Part shown: piece by piece, positions 49,349 through 58,098 of the stretch
How positions within the stretch are numbered: position 1 is the first letter of the stretch
Layout of the letters: each line of letters begins with the position of its first letter
From: Myxococcales bacterium
GTDB lineage: Bacteria; Myxococcota_A; Polyangia; Haliangiales; Haliangiaceae
Assembly: GCA_016716835.1 (NCBI GenBank)
Contig: JADJUW010000001.1
Coordinates: 2,632,001 to 2,696,000 of the forward strand
Direction of reading: 5' to 3'
DNA: 64,000 nucleotides
Translations under genes and position numbers: made by a program
Notes under the pieces: generated by a model
What the model was told of the DNA's origin: nothing
The model's database searches: none
The model's input: the letters and a program-made list of their open reading frames with translations, nothing else

Positions 49349-50179
49349 ATGATCAGCACGCCACGCCTAACCCTCAACGTTGGTTTGCACATGCCCCAGC
49401 TCGGCTATGGGTTGTGGCGCGTCGCCGATGACGTGGCCGAGGCCTCGGTGAAAACTGCGCTCGCCGCGGGCTACCGCCTGATCGACACCGCCAAGATCTA
49501 CGAAAATGAAGAGCCGGTAGGGCGAGCGCTCGCTTGCGGCACCGTCGCCCGCGAAGACATCTTTCTCACCACCAAGCTGTGGAACACCGACCAAGGCTTT
49601 GACGAGACGTTGCGCGCGTTTGACGCCAGCGCGGCGCGGCTCGGCGTCGCCTATGTCGATCTCTACCTCATTCACTGGCCGGCGCCCTCGCGCGATCAGT
49701 ATGCCGCGAGCTGGAAGGCCTTGCAGCGGCTCAAGGCCGACGGCCGGGTCAAATCGATTGGCGTCTCCAATTTTGGCATCGATCATTTACAACGCATCAT
49801 CGACGAGTCCGGTGAGGTGCCAAGCGTTAATCAGATCGAGCTGCATCCGCGCTTTGCGCAACGCGAGCTACGCGCGTTTCACGCTAAGCAAGGCATCGTC
49901 ACCGAATCGTGGAGCCCGATTGGGCAAGGCAAGTTGCTCGACGAGCCGGCGATCGTCGCCATTGCCGGCAAGCTCGGGAAATCGCCGGCGCAGATCATCT
50001 TGCGCTGGCATATGGAGCATGGCCTCGTCGCCATTCCCAAGTCGGTGCATCCGCAGCGCATCGCCGATAACATCGAGATATTTAATTTCTCGCTCGACGC
50101 CGGCGACATGGCGGCGCTAGATGCGATGGATTCGCCTGAAGGCCGCATCGGTCCCAATCCGTATACCGCGGCGTTCTAG
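49349..50179 (+). CDS. Aldo/keto reductase (2,5-diketo-gluconate reductase-like)
   Basis: A 276-residue (alpha/beta)8 oxidoreductase. Catalytic residues: Asp and Tyr in LIDTAKIYENEEPVG (about residues 46-60), Lys in FLTTKLWN and His in YLIHWP. The NADPH-binding end has IPKSVHPQRIADNIEIFNFSL. The signature of the AKR5/diketogluconate reductase branch is matched; it reduces small carbonyl compounds in the cytosol. The specific substrate is open. It starts 26 bp after the receptor stop. Confidence 0.92.
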   Translation: MISTPRLTLNVGLHMPQLGYGLWRVADDVAEASVKTALAAGYRLIDTAKIYENEEPVGRALACGTVAREDIFLTTKLWNTDQGFDETLRAFDASAARLGVAYVDLYLIHWPAPSRDQYAASWKALQRLKADGRVKSIGVSNFGIDHLQRIIDESGEVPSVNQIELHPRFAQRELRAFHAKQGIVTESWSPIGQGKLLDEPAIVAIAGKLGKSPAQIILRWHMEHGLVAIPKSVHPQRIADNIEIFNFSLDAGDMAALDAMDSPEGRIGPNPYTAAF

Positions 50180-50266
50180 TGCCGTGGCACTAGCACTACC
50201 CACCTCTGCCGTTCTTTGCCAGCCGTCGAACGCCAAGGGAAGCCTACGCTTGCGACGGGTGCCCAG

Positions 50267-51721
50267 ATGAAACTCGCCAACGCTGCTAGTAACTGGTCGG
50301 CCGCGCGGCTGCTTGCCGTGAGCTTGGTTGCGTGGTCGGCGAGCGCCGCGGCAGATTCGTCGCGACGTGCTCGCGATGGGGCCGAGCGCTCGGCGCTGTT
50401 GCGACTTGCGCAGGATCTGATCTGGAAAGCCTCGGCGCCAGACGAAACGATCGACGAGGCGCTTGCGGCCGCGCAGCTTGTCGAACAAATTTTGCGGGCA
50501 AATAAGCCGAGTCGCGTCGAACTCACCGCGACCGGCCTGCTGGGCGCGGGCGCCACAAATGACGCCGCGGTGGGAGAAATCACGGCGCTCACGAGTATTG
50601 CATTGCGCGGCGAACGTTGCGACCTCGCCGAGGTCGGCGTGGCAGTCCGCGGCAACGGCAGCGGGATTACCCGGGCGAGCACCGGCGGGCTCGAGCTGCG
50701 GGGCTGGGGCTCTGCCTGCCTCGCCAATGGCCTTATCACGACGCGAACGGAGCCGTTTGTCGAAGGCGGCGAAGGCTTTCGCCTCACCATCCTGCCCATG
50801 CGAGCCAAAATCGAAGGTGCGTTCAACGCCGCGCCGTCACTGACCGCGGCCCGCGCGCATCGGCCGTCCAGATACTCGGAGACGGGCTACGAGTTCTCCA
50901 TGGACGGCTTGCGGTTTTCACGAGGCGACGCGGCGAAGGGCGTAGAATTTGTTTTTGCCACCATCGGCGAGCGCACGCAATGGGACGGCCTGCCCAGTGA
51001 GGCCCGCGCCTTGTATGAGGTGACCGCTGATTTTGGCTTCTTTCGGCTGTATCGCGACAGACCCCGCACCGCAATGGCTGACCGCGAGTTCGATATCCTC
51101 GCCTTCAACCTACACGGGACGCGAGGCTCCAAAGATGCGGCCCTAGGCGAGGTGTTCCCACTGCGCATGACGGGCGTTGCGCTTGGCAGCGACCGGCTTT
51201 TGCTCGATGCCAGTCTAGGCATAGCTTTTTCTGGCGGCACGATCACGGTGAGCTCGGGTAACGACGAGAGCGCCGGCCCCGATGAGGTCATTGTCTCTGA
51301 ACTACCCGACGTGACGACCTGGAGCACGCGCAGTGGTGTCTCGTTCGGTGACCGCGCGCAGGCGCTTGGCATCGCGTTCGTGCGTTCAATGGCAACCAAT
51401 ACAGACCTACAGCTGGTGCTAGAAAACCGCGCCACGCTTTGGGGTCAGCACGCACAAGGCCGATTTAGCGGCCGCGGCGAAGTGTTCGCCGGCACCGCGA
51501 GACGCTACGTCGACGACCTCGCGCGGGATGAACGCTTTGGCGGCGGCTACCTCACGGTTGACTACAACGCGCGCGACGCGCTCTGGCTTGGCTTGCGCGC
51601 CGAGGCGCTGCACGCGCGTTCAAACCATGCGCCGGCTGATGACCCCTTCATCGGGACCTCTGTCAGCATCATGGCCACGCTGTCGCTCAGCCACGACGTG
51701 TGGACGTGGCCACTGCCCTGA
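50267..51721 (+). CDS. Exported protein of unknown function
   Basis: A 484-residue protein from the ATG at 50267, with a signal peptide ending in SASAAA near residue 30. The mature region is beta-rich (for instance RVELTATGLLGAG, FRLTILPMRAKIEGAF, GYEFSMDGLRFSRG, LLLDASLGIAFSGGTITV) and ends in a pattern of alternating residues (WLGLRAEALHARS, IMATLSLSHDVWTWPLP), which resembles an outer membrane beta-barrel. I do not recognise a family. Its stop is 2 bp from the end of the convergent lon gene. Confidence 0.65.
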   Translation: MKLANAASNWSAARLLAVSLVAWSASAAADSSRRARDGAERSALLRLAQDLIWKASAPDETIDEALAAAQLVEQILRANKPSRVELTATGLLGAGATNDAAVGEITALTSIALRGERCDLAEVGVAVRGNGSGITRASTGGLELRGWGSACLANGLITTRTEPFVEGGEGFRLTILPMRAKIEGAFNAAPSLTAARAHRPSRYSETGYEFSMDGLRFSRGDAAKGVEFVFATIGERTQWDGLPSEARALYEVTADFGFFRLYRDRPRTAMADREFDILAFNLHGTRGSKDAALGEVFPLRMTGVALGSDRLLLDASLGIAFSGGTITVSSGNDESAGPDEVIVSELPDVTTWSTRSGVSFGDRAQALGIAFVRSMATNTDLQLVLENRATLWGQHAQGRFSGRGEVFAGTARRYVDDLARDERFGGGYLTVDYNARDALWLGLRAEALHARSNHAPADDPFIGTSVSIMATLSLSHDVWTWPLP

Positions 51722-51723
51722 CC

Positions 51724-54156
51724 TTAATGATCGACGCGCCAGTCGATGAGATTGGACGGCGACGCGAAGAGCCCCTCGGCGTTTGGTAGCGCGAGCGCCA
51801 CCGCGAGGACTTCGTCGACGTGTGACACCGGAACGATCGTCAGCTGCTCAAGCACGCTAGCCGGCACGTCGGCTAGATCCTTGCGGTTTTCGGCGGGGAT
51901 GATCACGGTGGTAATGCCGGCACGGTGCGCCGCGAGCACTTTCTCTTTGAGGCCGCCAATCGGCAAGACGCGGCCGCGCAGGGTGATCTCGCCGGTCATC
52001 GCGACGCTGGCCTTCACCGGTACGCGCAACAACGCCGAGACCATCGCGGTGGCCATGGTGATCCCCGCGCTCGGCCCATCCTTGGGAATCGCGCCCTCAG
52101 GGCAATGCACGTGCACATCGACCTTTTGGTGAAAGTCACGCGCGAGGCCAAAGCTATCGGCGCGCGAACGGATATAGCTCATCGCGGCCTGCGCGCTCTC
52201 GCGCATCACCTCGCCCAGCTTGCCGGTGAGCAGGAGCTGCCCCTTACCCGGCACCACCATGGCCTCGGCTGGAAGCAAGTCGCCGCCGACCATGGTGACC
52301 GCGAGGCCATTGCATACGCCGACCTCGTCGAGCTCTTCGGCGACGCGCTCGCGATACTTCGTCACGCCGAGTAACTTCTCGACGCCGGCTTCATCTAAGT
52401 GAAACGACGCCTCGGCCTGTTTGCCGCCGGCGAGCCAGCTCTTGGCGAGCTTACGGCACAACGTGGCGAGCTCGCGCTCGAGATTGCGCACGCCGGCCTC
52501 CTTGGTGTAGCGGTGCAGCAAAAAGCGCAGCGCTTCATCGCCCAGCTCGAGATCGAGGCCATCGATGCCATTGGCGGTGCGTTGCTTGGGCAGCAAGTAT
52601 TGCCGCGCGATCGCCATCTTTTCCCATTCGGTGTAGCCGGGCACCTCGATGATTTCGAGGCGATCTTGCAAGGGCAGCGGGATCTGCGACTGCACGTTGG
52701 CGGTGGCGACAAACAATACGTCCGATAAGTCGTAGTCTAGGTCGAGGTAGTGATCGCCAAAGGCGCTGTTCTGTTCGGGGTCGAGCACTTCGAGCAACGC
52801 GGCCGCCGGGTCGCCGCGAAAGTCCATTGCCATCTTGTCGAGCTCGTCGAGCAAGATCACCGCGTTGCCGGCGCCGACCTTGCGCAAGGTTTGCAAGATC
52901 TTCCCCGGCATGGCGCCGATATAGGTGCGGCGATGGCCGCGTATCTCGGCCTCGTCGCGCACGCCGCCTAGCGAGACGCGACCAAACTTGCGGCCGGTCG
53001 CATGCGCAATCGAGCGCGCCAGCGACGTCTTGCCAACGCCCGGCGGCCCAACCAAGCACAAGATGGGCCCGCGCAAGCCACCGACCAAGCTCTTGACCGC
53101 AAGGTATTCAAGAATCCGTTCCTTGACCTTACCCATGCCGTAATGCTCGGCCTCCAAGATCGCCTCGGCAGCCGCGATGTCGCCCCGTTCCTCATCTTTG
53201 TGCTGCCACGGCAACGCCAAGATCCAATCGAGGTAGTTGCGAATTACCGTCGCCTCGGCGCTCATGGGCGTCATCTGCCTCAGCTTCTTGAACTCCTTGA
53301 GCGCGCGCTCGGCGGCGGCCTCGGGCAGGCCCTTGCCGCGGATCTTTCCCTCGAGGTCGAGCAGCTCCTGCTTGAACTCGTCGCGTTCGCCGCCGTCGCG
53401 GGCGTCGCGCCCCATCGTCGGTGGGCCCTCCCCAGCCAAGACCTCGCGCACGCGCTCCGCTTTTTTGCTCTTGCCCTTGAGCTTGCGTTCGGTCGTGAGC
53501 TGTTCGGTCTCGCTTTGCAGCATGGCCTGAAGCCGCGCCAAGCGCGCGATCGGATCGATCATCTCGAGCAGATCTTGCTTGTCCTTCAACTTAAGCGCGA
53601 CGTGGGCGACGACGGTGTCCGCCAGCCGGCCCGGATCATCTACCGTATGCAGGCTGGTGAGCATTTCGGCCTGGATGCGGCGCGTAAGCTTCACGTAGGC
53701 CTCAAACAGCCCGAGCACCGAGTCCATTAGCGGGCGTACAACGTCGCGCCACGCCGGCTCGCTGCGATCAACGGGCACCGCCGGCGCATCAACCAATACG
53801 GTGGCCTCACAAGCAAAGTACGGCTGGCTTTGCGTAAACGCCGAGATGTGCACGCGCGCACGCCCTTCGACAAGCACCTTTACGGTGCCGTCGCCCAGGC
53901 GCAAGATCTGCACGATGTGCCCGAGCACGCCGGTTTCAAAAATATCCTCGATGGCCGGATCATTGCTCTTGCCGCGTTTTTGCGCCGAAAGCACTAGCTG
54001 CTTATCGCCGGCGACGGCCTGCTCCAGCGCCAAGATCGATTTTTCGCGGCCAACAAACAGGGGCACAACCATGTTGGGAAACACCACGATGTCGCGCAGC
54101 GGCAAGAGGGGCAGCACTGGCAGGGCTCCGGGCGCGAGCGGATTGGGTTCGTCCAT
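51724..54156 (-). CDS. lon: ATP-dependent protease Lon
   Basis: An 810-residue bacterial LonA. The N-terminal substrate domain is at 1-310 (LPLLPLRDIVVFPNMVVPL), the AAA+ ATPase has Walker A GPPGVGKTS at 370-378 and ILLDELDKM near 434-442, and the protease domain has the Ser-Lys dyad S696 (PKDGPSAGIT) and K739 (GGLKEKV). Lon degrades misfolded and regulatory proteins. A charged segment near residues 225-262 (KLKGKSKKAERV, ARDGGERDE) departs from the E. coli linker. TACCAT lies 6 bp before the ATG. Confidence 0.96.
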   Translation of the reverse strand: MDEPNPLAPGALPVLPLLPLRDIVVFPNMVVPLFVGREKSILALEQAVAGDKQLVLSAQKRGKSNDPAIEDIFETGVLGHIVQILRLGDGTVKVLVEGRARVHISAFTQSQPYFACEATVLVDAPAVPVDRSEPAWRDVVRPLMDSVLGLFEAYVKLTRRIQAEMLTSLHTVDDPGRLADTVVAHVALKLKDKQDLLEMIDPIARLARLQAMLQSETEQLTTERKLKGKSKKAERVREVLAGEGPPTMGRDARDGGERDEFKQELLDLEGKIRGKGLPEAAAERALKEFKKLRQMTPMSAEATVIRNYLDWILALPWQHKDEERGDIAAAEAILEAEHYGMGKVKERILEYLAVKSLVGGLRGPILCLVGPPGVGKTSLARSIAHATGRKFGRVSLGGVRDEAEIRGHRRTYIGAMPGKILQTLRKVGAGNAVILLDELDKMAMDFRGDPAAALLEVLDPEQNSAFGDHYLDLDYDLSDVLFVATANVQSQIPLPLQDRLEIIEVPGYTEWEKMAIARQYLLPKQRTANGIDGLDLELGDEALRFLLHRYTKEAGVRNLERELATLCRKLAKSWLAGGKQAEASFHLDEAGVEKLLGVTKYRERVAEELDEVGVCNGLAVTMVGGDLLPAEAMVVPGKGQLLLTGKLGEVMRESAQAAMSYIRSRADSFGLARDFHQKVDVHVHCPEGAIPKDGPSAGITMATAMVSALLRVPVKASVAMTGEITLRGRVLPIGGLKEKVLAAHRAGITTVIIPAENRKDLADVPASVLEQLTIVPVSHVDEVLAVALALPNAEGLFASPSNLIDWRVDH

Positions 54157-54168
54157 TTAATAATGGTA
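54157..54168 (-). promoter_or_regulatory. TACCAT -10-like element before lon
   Basis: TACCAT (54168-54163 on the minus strand) plus 6 bp leads to the lon ATG. I see no heat-shock-type element further upstream. Confidence 0.45.
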
Positions 54169-54264
54169 AGCAACGCACCGCGTAGGGCAACTTAAACGTA
54201 GGTAAACCTCGCCTATGTAAGTGAAGGACGTCAGGCTACACACGCGCATTGATCGGCATATACA

Positions 54265-54301
54265 TTGACCACCGAATTGTAAGCTCGGTACCCTTTAGCC
54301 C
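54265..54301 (+). promoter_or_regulatory. Promoter with -35 TTGACC and -10 TACCCT
   Basis: TTGACC (54265-54270), an 18-bp spacer and TACCCT (54289-54294) form the only leaderless promoter in the window with a clear -35. It ends 7 bp before the PilZ-protein GTG at 54302. Confidence 0.5.
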
Positions 54302-55852
54302 GTGGCCGAATTGCGCAAGCAGCCGACACCTCGCGAAGCCTTTGTGGTGCTTGAGGTTGCGAGCCTGCGCCTCGAGGAATTAGTCGACACCGCCGCGGTG
54401 TTTGATTCGCTACAGGCACCCGCGCTTGCCGGCGCGAACATGTTTTATCGCCGCTCGAGCGACGTCGCCCTGCTGGCCTTGCAATACTCGGCGCCCGCGT
54501 TAAGCGGCGCTGGGATGGCGTGGCTTGCCGATACGTGCCGCCGCATCGGCGCGGCGATCATCGACCCGACGCGCATGTCCGAAAACGATCGCCGATCGTT
54601 TTATCAGGGCTATCTCCACAACTATGAGACCAAGCTTGAAAACCTACCGGGGGCGCGAGCCGCGGTAGGAGCGCTGCTAAATCGCCTGTCAGGCACCTCG
54701 GAGATCGTCGACGTCAGCCAGATCGAAGAACTCCGTCGCCCCACCGCGAGCGGCGCCGACGCCCAGGCCCATCTCCATGACAAGCCTTCAACGATCGTAA
54801 CTATGGCAACTCCTGCGCAACCACCCACCCCTTCTGATCGTTTATCAGCCCATGAGCTAAGCGCCTTGCTCCCGCAGCGCTCCGAATCACCGCCGGCAGA
54901 AATCGATGTTCGTTTCGTACGCGGCGGCGCGTGGACGTCGGCGCGCCTGCGGGCGCTGAGCCTGCGTGGCGCCTATCTCGTCACCGGCGCGCCACCGCGC
55001 GTTGGCGACCTGGTCGACATGGTGCTCAGCTACGGCGATGCCGGCGCGCTCGTGCGTGGTTCGGTCTATCACGTGACCTCGGCGCAGGACACCCAAGCCG
55101 GTGGCTCGGTTGGCTTTGCCGTGCGCTTCCCGCTTGAGCCCAGCCCAACCCGCTCCCAGCTCATCGCGCTGCTCACCAAGGCGCGCGCGGCGGGCGTTAC
55201 GATTAAGCCGCCCCCGACGCGTAGCTCGGTGCGCTTTCCGGTCAACTGGCCGATTGCCCTCAATGCCCTCGATGGCGGCCAGCTCGCGGCACATCCTATT
55301 GAGGCCACGGACATCTCGAGCGGCGGCATGTTCTTAGCAACTAGCGAAATGCTCGGTACCAATGAGGTCGCGTTTTGCATGCCAACGGATGAAGACCAGG
55401 CGCCGATTTCAGGGCTGGCGCGCGTGGTGCGCACGATCACGCCGCAAGAGGCCAGGCAGCGCGGCATCCGCGAAGGGTACGGCGCGGAGATCATGCGCAT
55501 GACCGAACAAGACCGCGAGCGCTGGGATGGGTTTCTCGAGCGCGTTCAGAAACGCACCGAACGCCGACTGCTAGTTGGCGCGACGGCCGCGCGGCTTGAC
55601 GAGATCGTGCTGGGCCTGACGTCGGCCGGTTATTCGGTCACCACGGGGTCGGATCCCGGGACGTTGGTACGGCTGGCCGAGTCCGAGGCGAGGCCACCCG
55701 ATGCCGCGATTATCGATATTAGCCTTTCGGTGCAAGGCCCCGGCCAGTGGCTCGAGCACGTGTTTGCCTCGCGCAATGTGCCCTGCGTGACGGTGCGCGG
55801 GGATGCGAAGCGGACGCGCCTTGTTGTGGATCAACTGCTCGGCGTGGGCTGA
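54302..55852 (+). CDS. PilZ-domain protein with degenerate receiver-like C-terminus
   Basis: A 516-residue protein. Residues ~5-140 are a helical domain of unknown type. A first beta-barrel near 195-290 (IDVRFVRGGAWTSARLRALSLRGAY) resembles PilZ but lacks RxxxR. A second, near 300-410, has RSSVRFPVNWPIAL and ATDISSGGMFL, the R-R and D-S-G-G residues that bind cyclic di-GMP. The C-terminal ~110 residues (RRLLVGATAARLDEIVLGL, PPDAAIIDISL) resemble a receiver domain missing its usual acidic pocket. Together this looks like a c-di-GMP effector with a pseudo-receiver output or partner domain. Confidence 0.75.
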   Translation: MAELRKQPTPREAFVVLEVASLRLEELVDTAAVFDSLQAPALAGANMFYRRSSDVALLALQYSAPALSGAGMAWLADTCRRIGAAIIDPTRMSENDRRSFYQGYLHNYETKLENLPGARAAVGALLNRLSGTSEIVDVSQIEELRRPTASGADAQAHLHDKPSTIVTMATPAQPPTPSDRLSAHELSALLPQRSESPPAEIDVRFVRGGAWTSARLRALSLRGAYLVTGAPPRVGDLVDMVLSYGDAGALVRGSVYHVTSAQDTQAGGSVGFAVRFPLEPSPTRSQLIALLTKARAAGVTIKPPPTRSSVRFPVNWPIALNALDGGQLAAHPIEATDISSGGMFLATSEMLGTNEVAFCMPTDEDQAPISGLARVVRTITPQEARQRGIREGYGAEIMRMTEQDRERWDGFLERVQKRTERRLLVGATAARLDEIVLGLTSAGYSVTTGSDPGTLVRLAESEARPPDAAIIDISLSVQGPGQWLEHVFASRNVPCVTVRGDAKRTRLVVDQLLGVG

Positions 55853-55930
55853 ACGTGGTTGTGGGCGCCTAATTCCGCCTGATAGCGGCAATTGTCACGA
55901 TCCGCCGCTTGCGCCCTGAGCAAGGCCCAC

Positions 55931-55942
55931 TACACTGCCGCC
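55931..55942 (+). promoter_or_regulatory. TACACT -10-like element
   Basis: TACACT (55931-55936) and GCCGCC precede the rhodanese ATG at 55943 at the modal 6-bp spacing; the open frame upstream to 55892 is rejected for this reason and because the signal peptide starts here. Confidence 0.45.
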
Positions 55943-56437
55943 ATGTTGAACTTTATTAAATCGTCTTTTCTGGTTGCTTCCCTCGTCGCCTCGGTCAGCC
56001 TTGCCGGCTGCAAAAACAAGGCTGACTCGACGACCGCCCCTGCGGGCGACGTCGCGACCACCGAGCCAGCCATGATGTCGGCCGGGGAAACCGCGGGCTT
56101 TAAGATCGTCTCGACCACTGAACTCAACACGTGGATGAGCGAGAAGAAGGTCACCGTCGTCGACGCCAACGGCACCGAAACGCGCACCGAAACCGGCTAT
56201 ATCCCCGGCGCGGTGCTGCTCACCAACTCCGAGGCATTCGAGGCCTCCGAGCTGCCAACCGACAAGAACGCCACGCTGGCGTTTTATTGCGGCAGCCCAA
56301 TGTGCAGCGCTGCCCCCACCGCGGCGAAGAAAGCCGTCGAGCTTGGCTACACCAATGTCGTCGTCTACTCGGGCGGCATCAAGGGTTGGGTCGACGCTGG
56401 CATGCCGGTTGAAAAACTGGCGCCCGCTGCCAAATAG
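55943..56437 (+). CDS. Rhodanese-domain lipoprotein
   Basis: A 164-residue lipoprotein. The signal peptide ends SLAGC, with Cys near residue 22 as the lipid anchor. After a Thr/Ala linker, a rhodanese-like domain spans ~55-160 (TVVDANGTETRTETGYIPGAVLL, NVVVYSGGIKGWVDAGMPV). The active-site loop is FYCGSPMCSAA, where the first Cys is the persulfide-forming residue and the second is unusual and could form a disulfide with it. A role in envelope thiol or sulfur chemistry is likely but unproven. Confidence 0.85.
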   Translation: MLNFIKSSFLVASLVASVSLAGCKNKADSTTAPAGDVATTEPAMMSAGETAGFKIVSTTELNTWMSEKKVTVVDANGTETRTETGYIPGAVLLTNSEAFEASELPTDKNATLAFYCGSPMCSAAPTAAKKAVELGYTNVVVYSGGIKGWVDAGMPVEKLAPAAK

Positions 56438-56479
56438 TTGATTTGGGGCGCTGGGCGCCCCAACGCCGATCAGGCGCGT

Positions 56480-56493
56480 TACCATTCTAGGCG
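56480..56493 (+). promoter_or_regulatory. TACCAT -10-like element
   Basis: TACCAT (56480-56485) ends 8 bp before the GTG at 56494. Confidence 0.4.
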
Positions 56494-58098
56494 GTGGACG
56501 TTACGGGTCAGACGCAGCTCATTTCGACGCAGCTTGAGGTTCACGACCAACGCCAGCTCGAGATCGAGCTCGACTACCACCCCAGTGGCACCGGGCCGCA
56601 GACCGAGTATCAGATCGATACGACGCTGTTCATCCCGCGCAGCCTGAACGTCGACGAGATTACCTGGCCGCGCGAAATGTTTTATCGCGACCTGCACAAC
56701 TATGTGCGGCTCAAGACGCCGTCGATGGCGATGGACGAGATTATCAGCAAGCCCGCGTCGCCGCTGCGACAGCTCGAGGCTAATCCTTACTTTGGCGACC
56801 TGCCGCATCGCCGCGACGATTTCGATGCGCAGCATCCCGACAAGCTCTTTGAGGCTCAGGTCGCCGAAATGATCTATGACGCCAAGATGCTTGGCTGCGT
56901 GTTTCGCGGCGCCTTGCGCGGGGCGTCGCGCAGCCTCAAGCGCGCGGTGCGCGCCGCCGATGCCGAGGCCGCAGGACGCATCGTCGACCAAACCATGGCG
57001 GCGGTCGACGACGTCTCGCGCCGTTTTCGCGCGTTGGTCGCCGCACAGGCCGTGCCCGCGGGCGAGGGCGCAGCGAGCGAGCGGTTCGCCCATTCGCAGC
57101 AACGCGTCGCCACCGCGCTGCGCCTCGTCGACGAATACATGAGCCTCAACATCGAGGAGTACTTGCGGCGCATGGTGGTTCATCTCGCAAATCTGCCGAC
57201 GCAGGCAACTATCGACGACCAGCGGCGCAAGCTCATGGACATGATCGTAGCCGACGAGGCGCATCGCAAAGCCCAAGACCTCACCTCGATCATCGAACCC
57301 TTGGGCGACAACGAGGAATATACGCATCGTCTTTCGCTGCTTAAAAAATTCTGCCAAAACATTCTATTCCTCCGCGTCCAGCGCACCCAGCACCGTAAGG
57401 CGTGGGAAGAGGTGTTTTTTGCGGTCGCCGCGGGCGCCGCGATGGCCGTGGCGCTAAGCATCACGCTGGCGGCGCATGCGCAGTTTCAGCAGGTCTCCTT
57501 CAACTTCTTCTTGGTGGCGATCGTGGCTTACATCTTGCGCGATCGCATTAAGGACGGCCTGCGGAACTTTCTCTATCGCCACGCGGGCAAGTACCTCTAC
57601 GAGCGCAGCACGCGCATCCTCGATCCGCTTACCCACGAGGTGGTGGGCGCGTGCCAAGAGCGCGTCGACTATGGCGCCGACGTCAAGGTGCCGCCCGTGG
57701 TCCGCAAGCTGCGCAGCCAAGATGCCCTGGTGCTCGCGGTGCAGGCCGAGCTTGAGGAATCGGTGATCCGCTACCGCAAGGTCATCAAGCTCAACTCGGA
57801 GATTCTGCCTCGCCTGGGCGATGGCATGACCACCGGCATCACCGACATCATCCGCCTCAATGTCGATCGCCTGCTCTACGACATGGATGACCCCGAATAT
57901 ATTATTGACTATGTCGACATGGAAGAATTGACCGTGGAACGCCTGCGCGCCGCCAAGAGCTATCGTGTCGACGTCGCGTTTCGTTTCGCGGTCAACGACG
58001 GCACGTCGCACGTGCGCGCGACACGGTTGGTGCAACTAGTCATCGACCGCAATGGCATCAAGCGGATGCACCAAGGCCCGTGGGTCGCCGAGCCATGA
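56494..58098 (+). CDS. Large two-TM protein, function unknown
   Basis: A 534-residue protein that I do not recognise. Residues 1-290 are soluble and rather acidic (LDYHPSGTGPQTEYQIDTTLFIPRSLNV in pieces, TWPREMFYRDLHNYVRL). Two transmembrane segments lie near residues 308-350 (VFFAVAAGAAMAVALSITLA and VSFNFFLVAIVAYIL). The C-terminal half is soluble again (RDRIKDGLRNFLYRHAGKYL, then VDRLLYDMDDPEYIIDYVDM). Both ends should face the cytoplasm. Its TGA overlaps the bioA ATG by 4 bp, so it is coupled to biotin synthesis, although a role there is doubtful. Confidence 0.65.
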   Translation: MDVTGQTQLISTQLEVHDQRQLEIELDYHPSGTGPQTEYQIDTTLFIPRSLNVDEITWPREMFYRDLHNYVRLKTPSMAMDEIISKPASPLRQLEANPYFGDLPHRRDDFDAQHPDKLFEAQVAEMIYDAKMLGCVFRGALRGASRSLKRAVRAADAEAAGRIVDQTMAAVDDVSRRFRALVAAQAVPAGEGAASERFAHSQQRVATALRLVDEYMSLNIEEYLRRMVVHLANLPTQATIDDQRRKLMDMIVADEAHRKAQDLTSIIEPLGDNEEYTHRLSLLKKFCQNILFLRVQRTQHRKAWEEVFFAVAAGAAMAVALSITLAAHAQFQQVSFNFFLVAIVAYILRDRIKDGLRNFLYRHAGKYLYERSTRILDPLTHEVVGACQERVDYGADVKVPPVVRKLRSQDALVLAVQAELEESVIRYRKVIKLNSEILPRLGDGMTTGITDIIRLNVDRLLYDMDDPEYIIDYVDMEELTVERLRAAKSYRVDVAFRFAVNDGTSHVRATRLVQLVIDRNGIKRMHQGPWVAEP

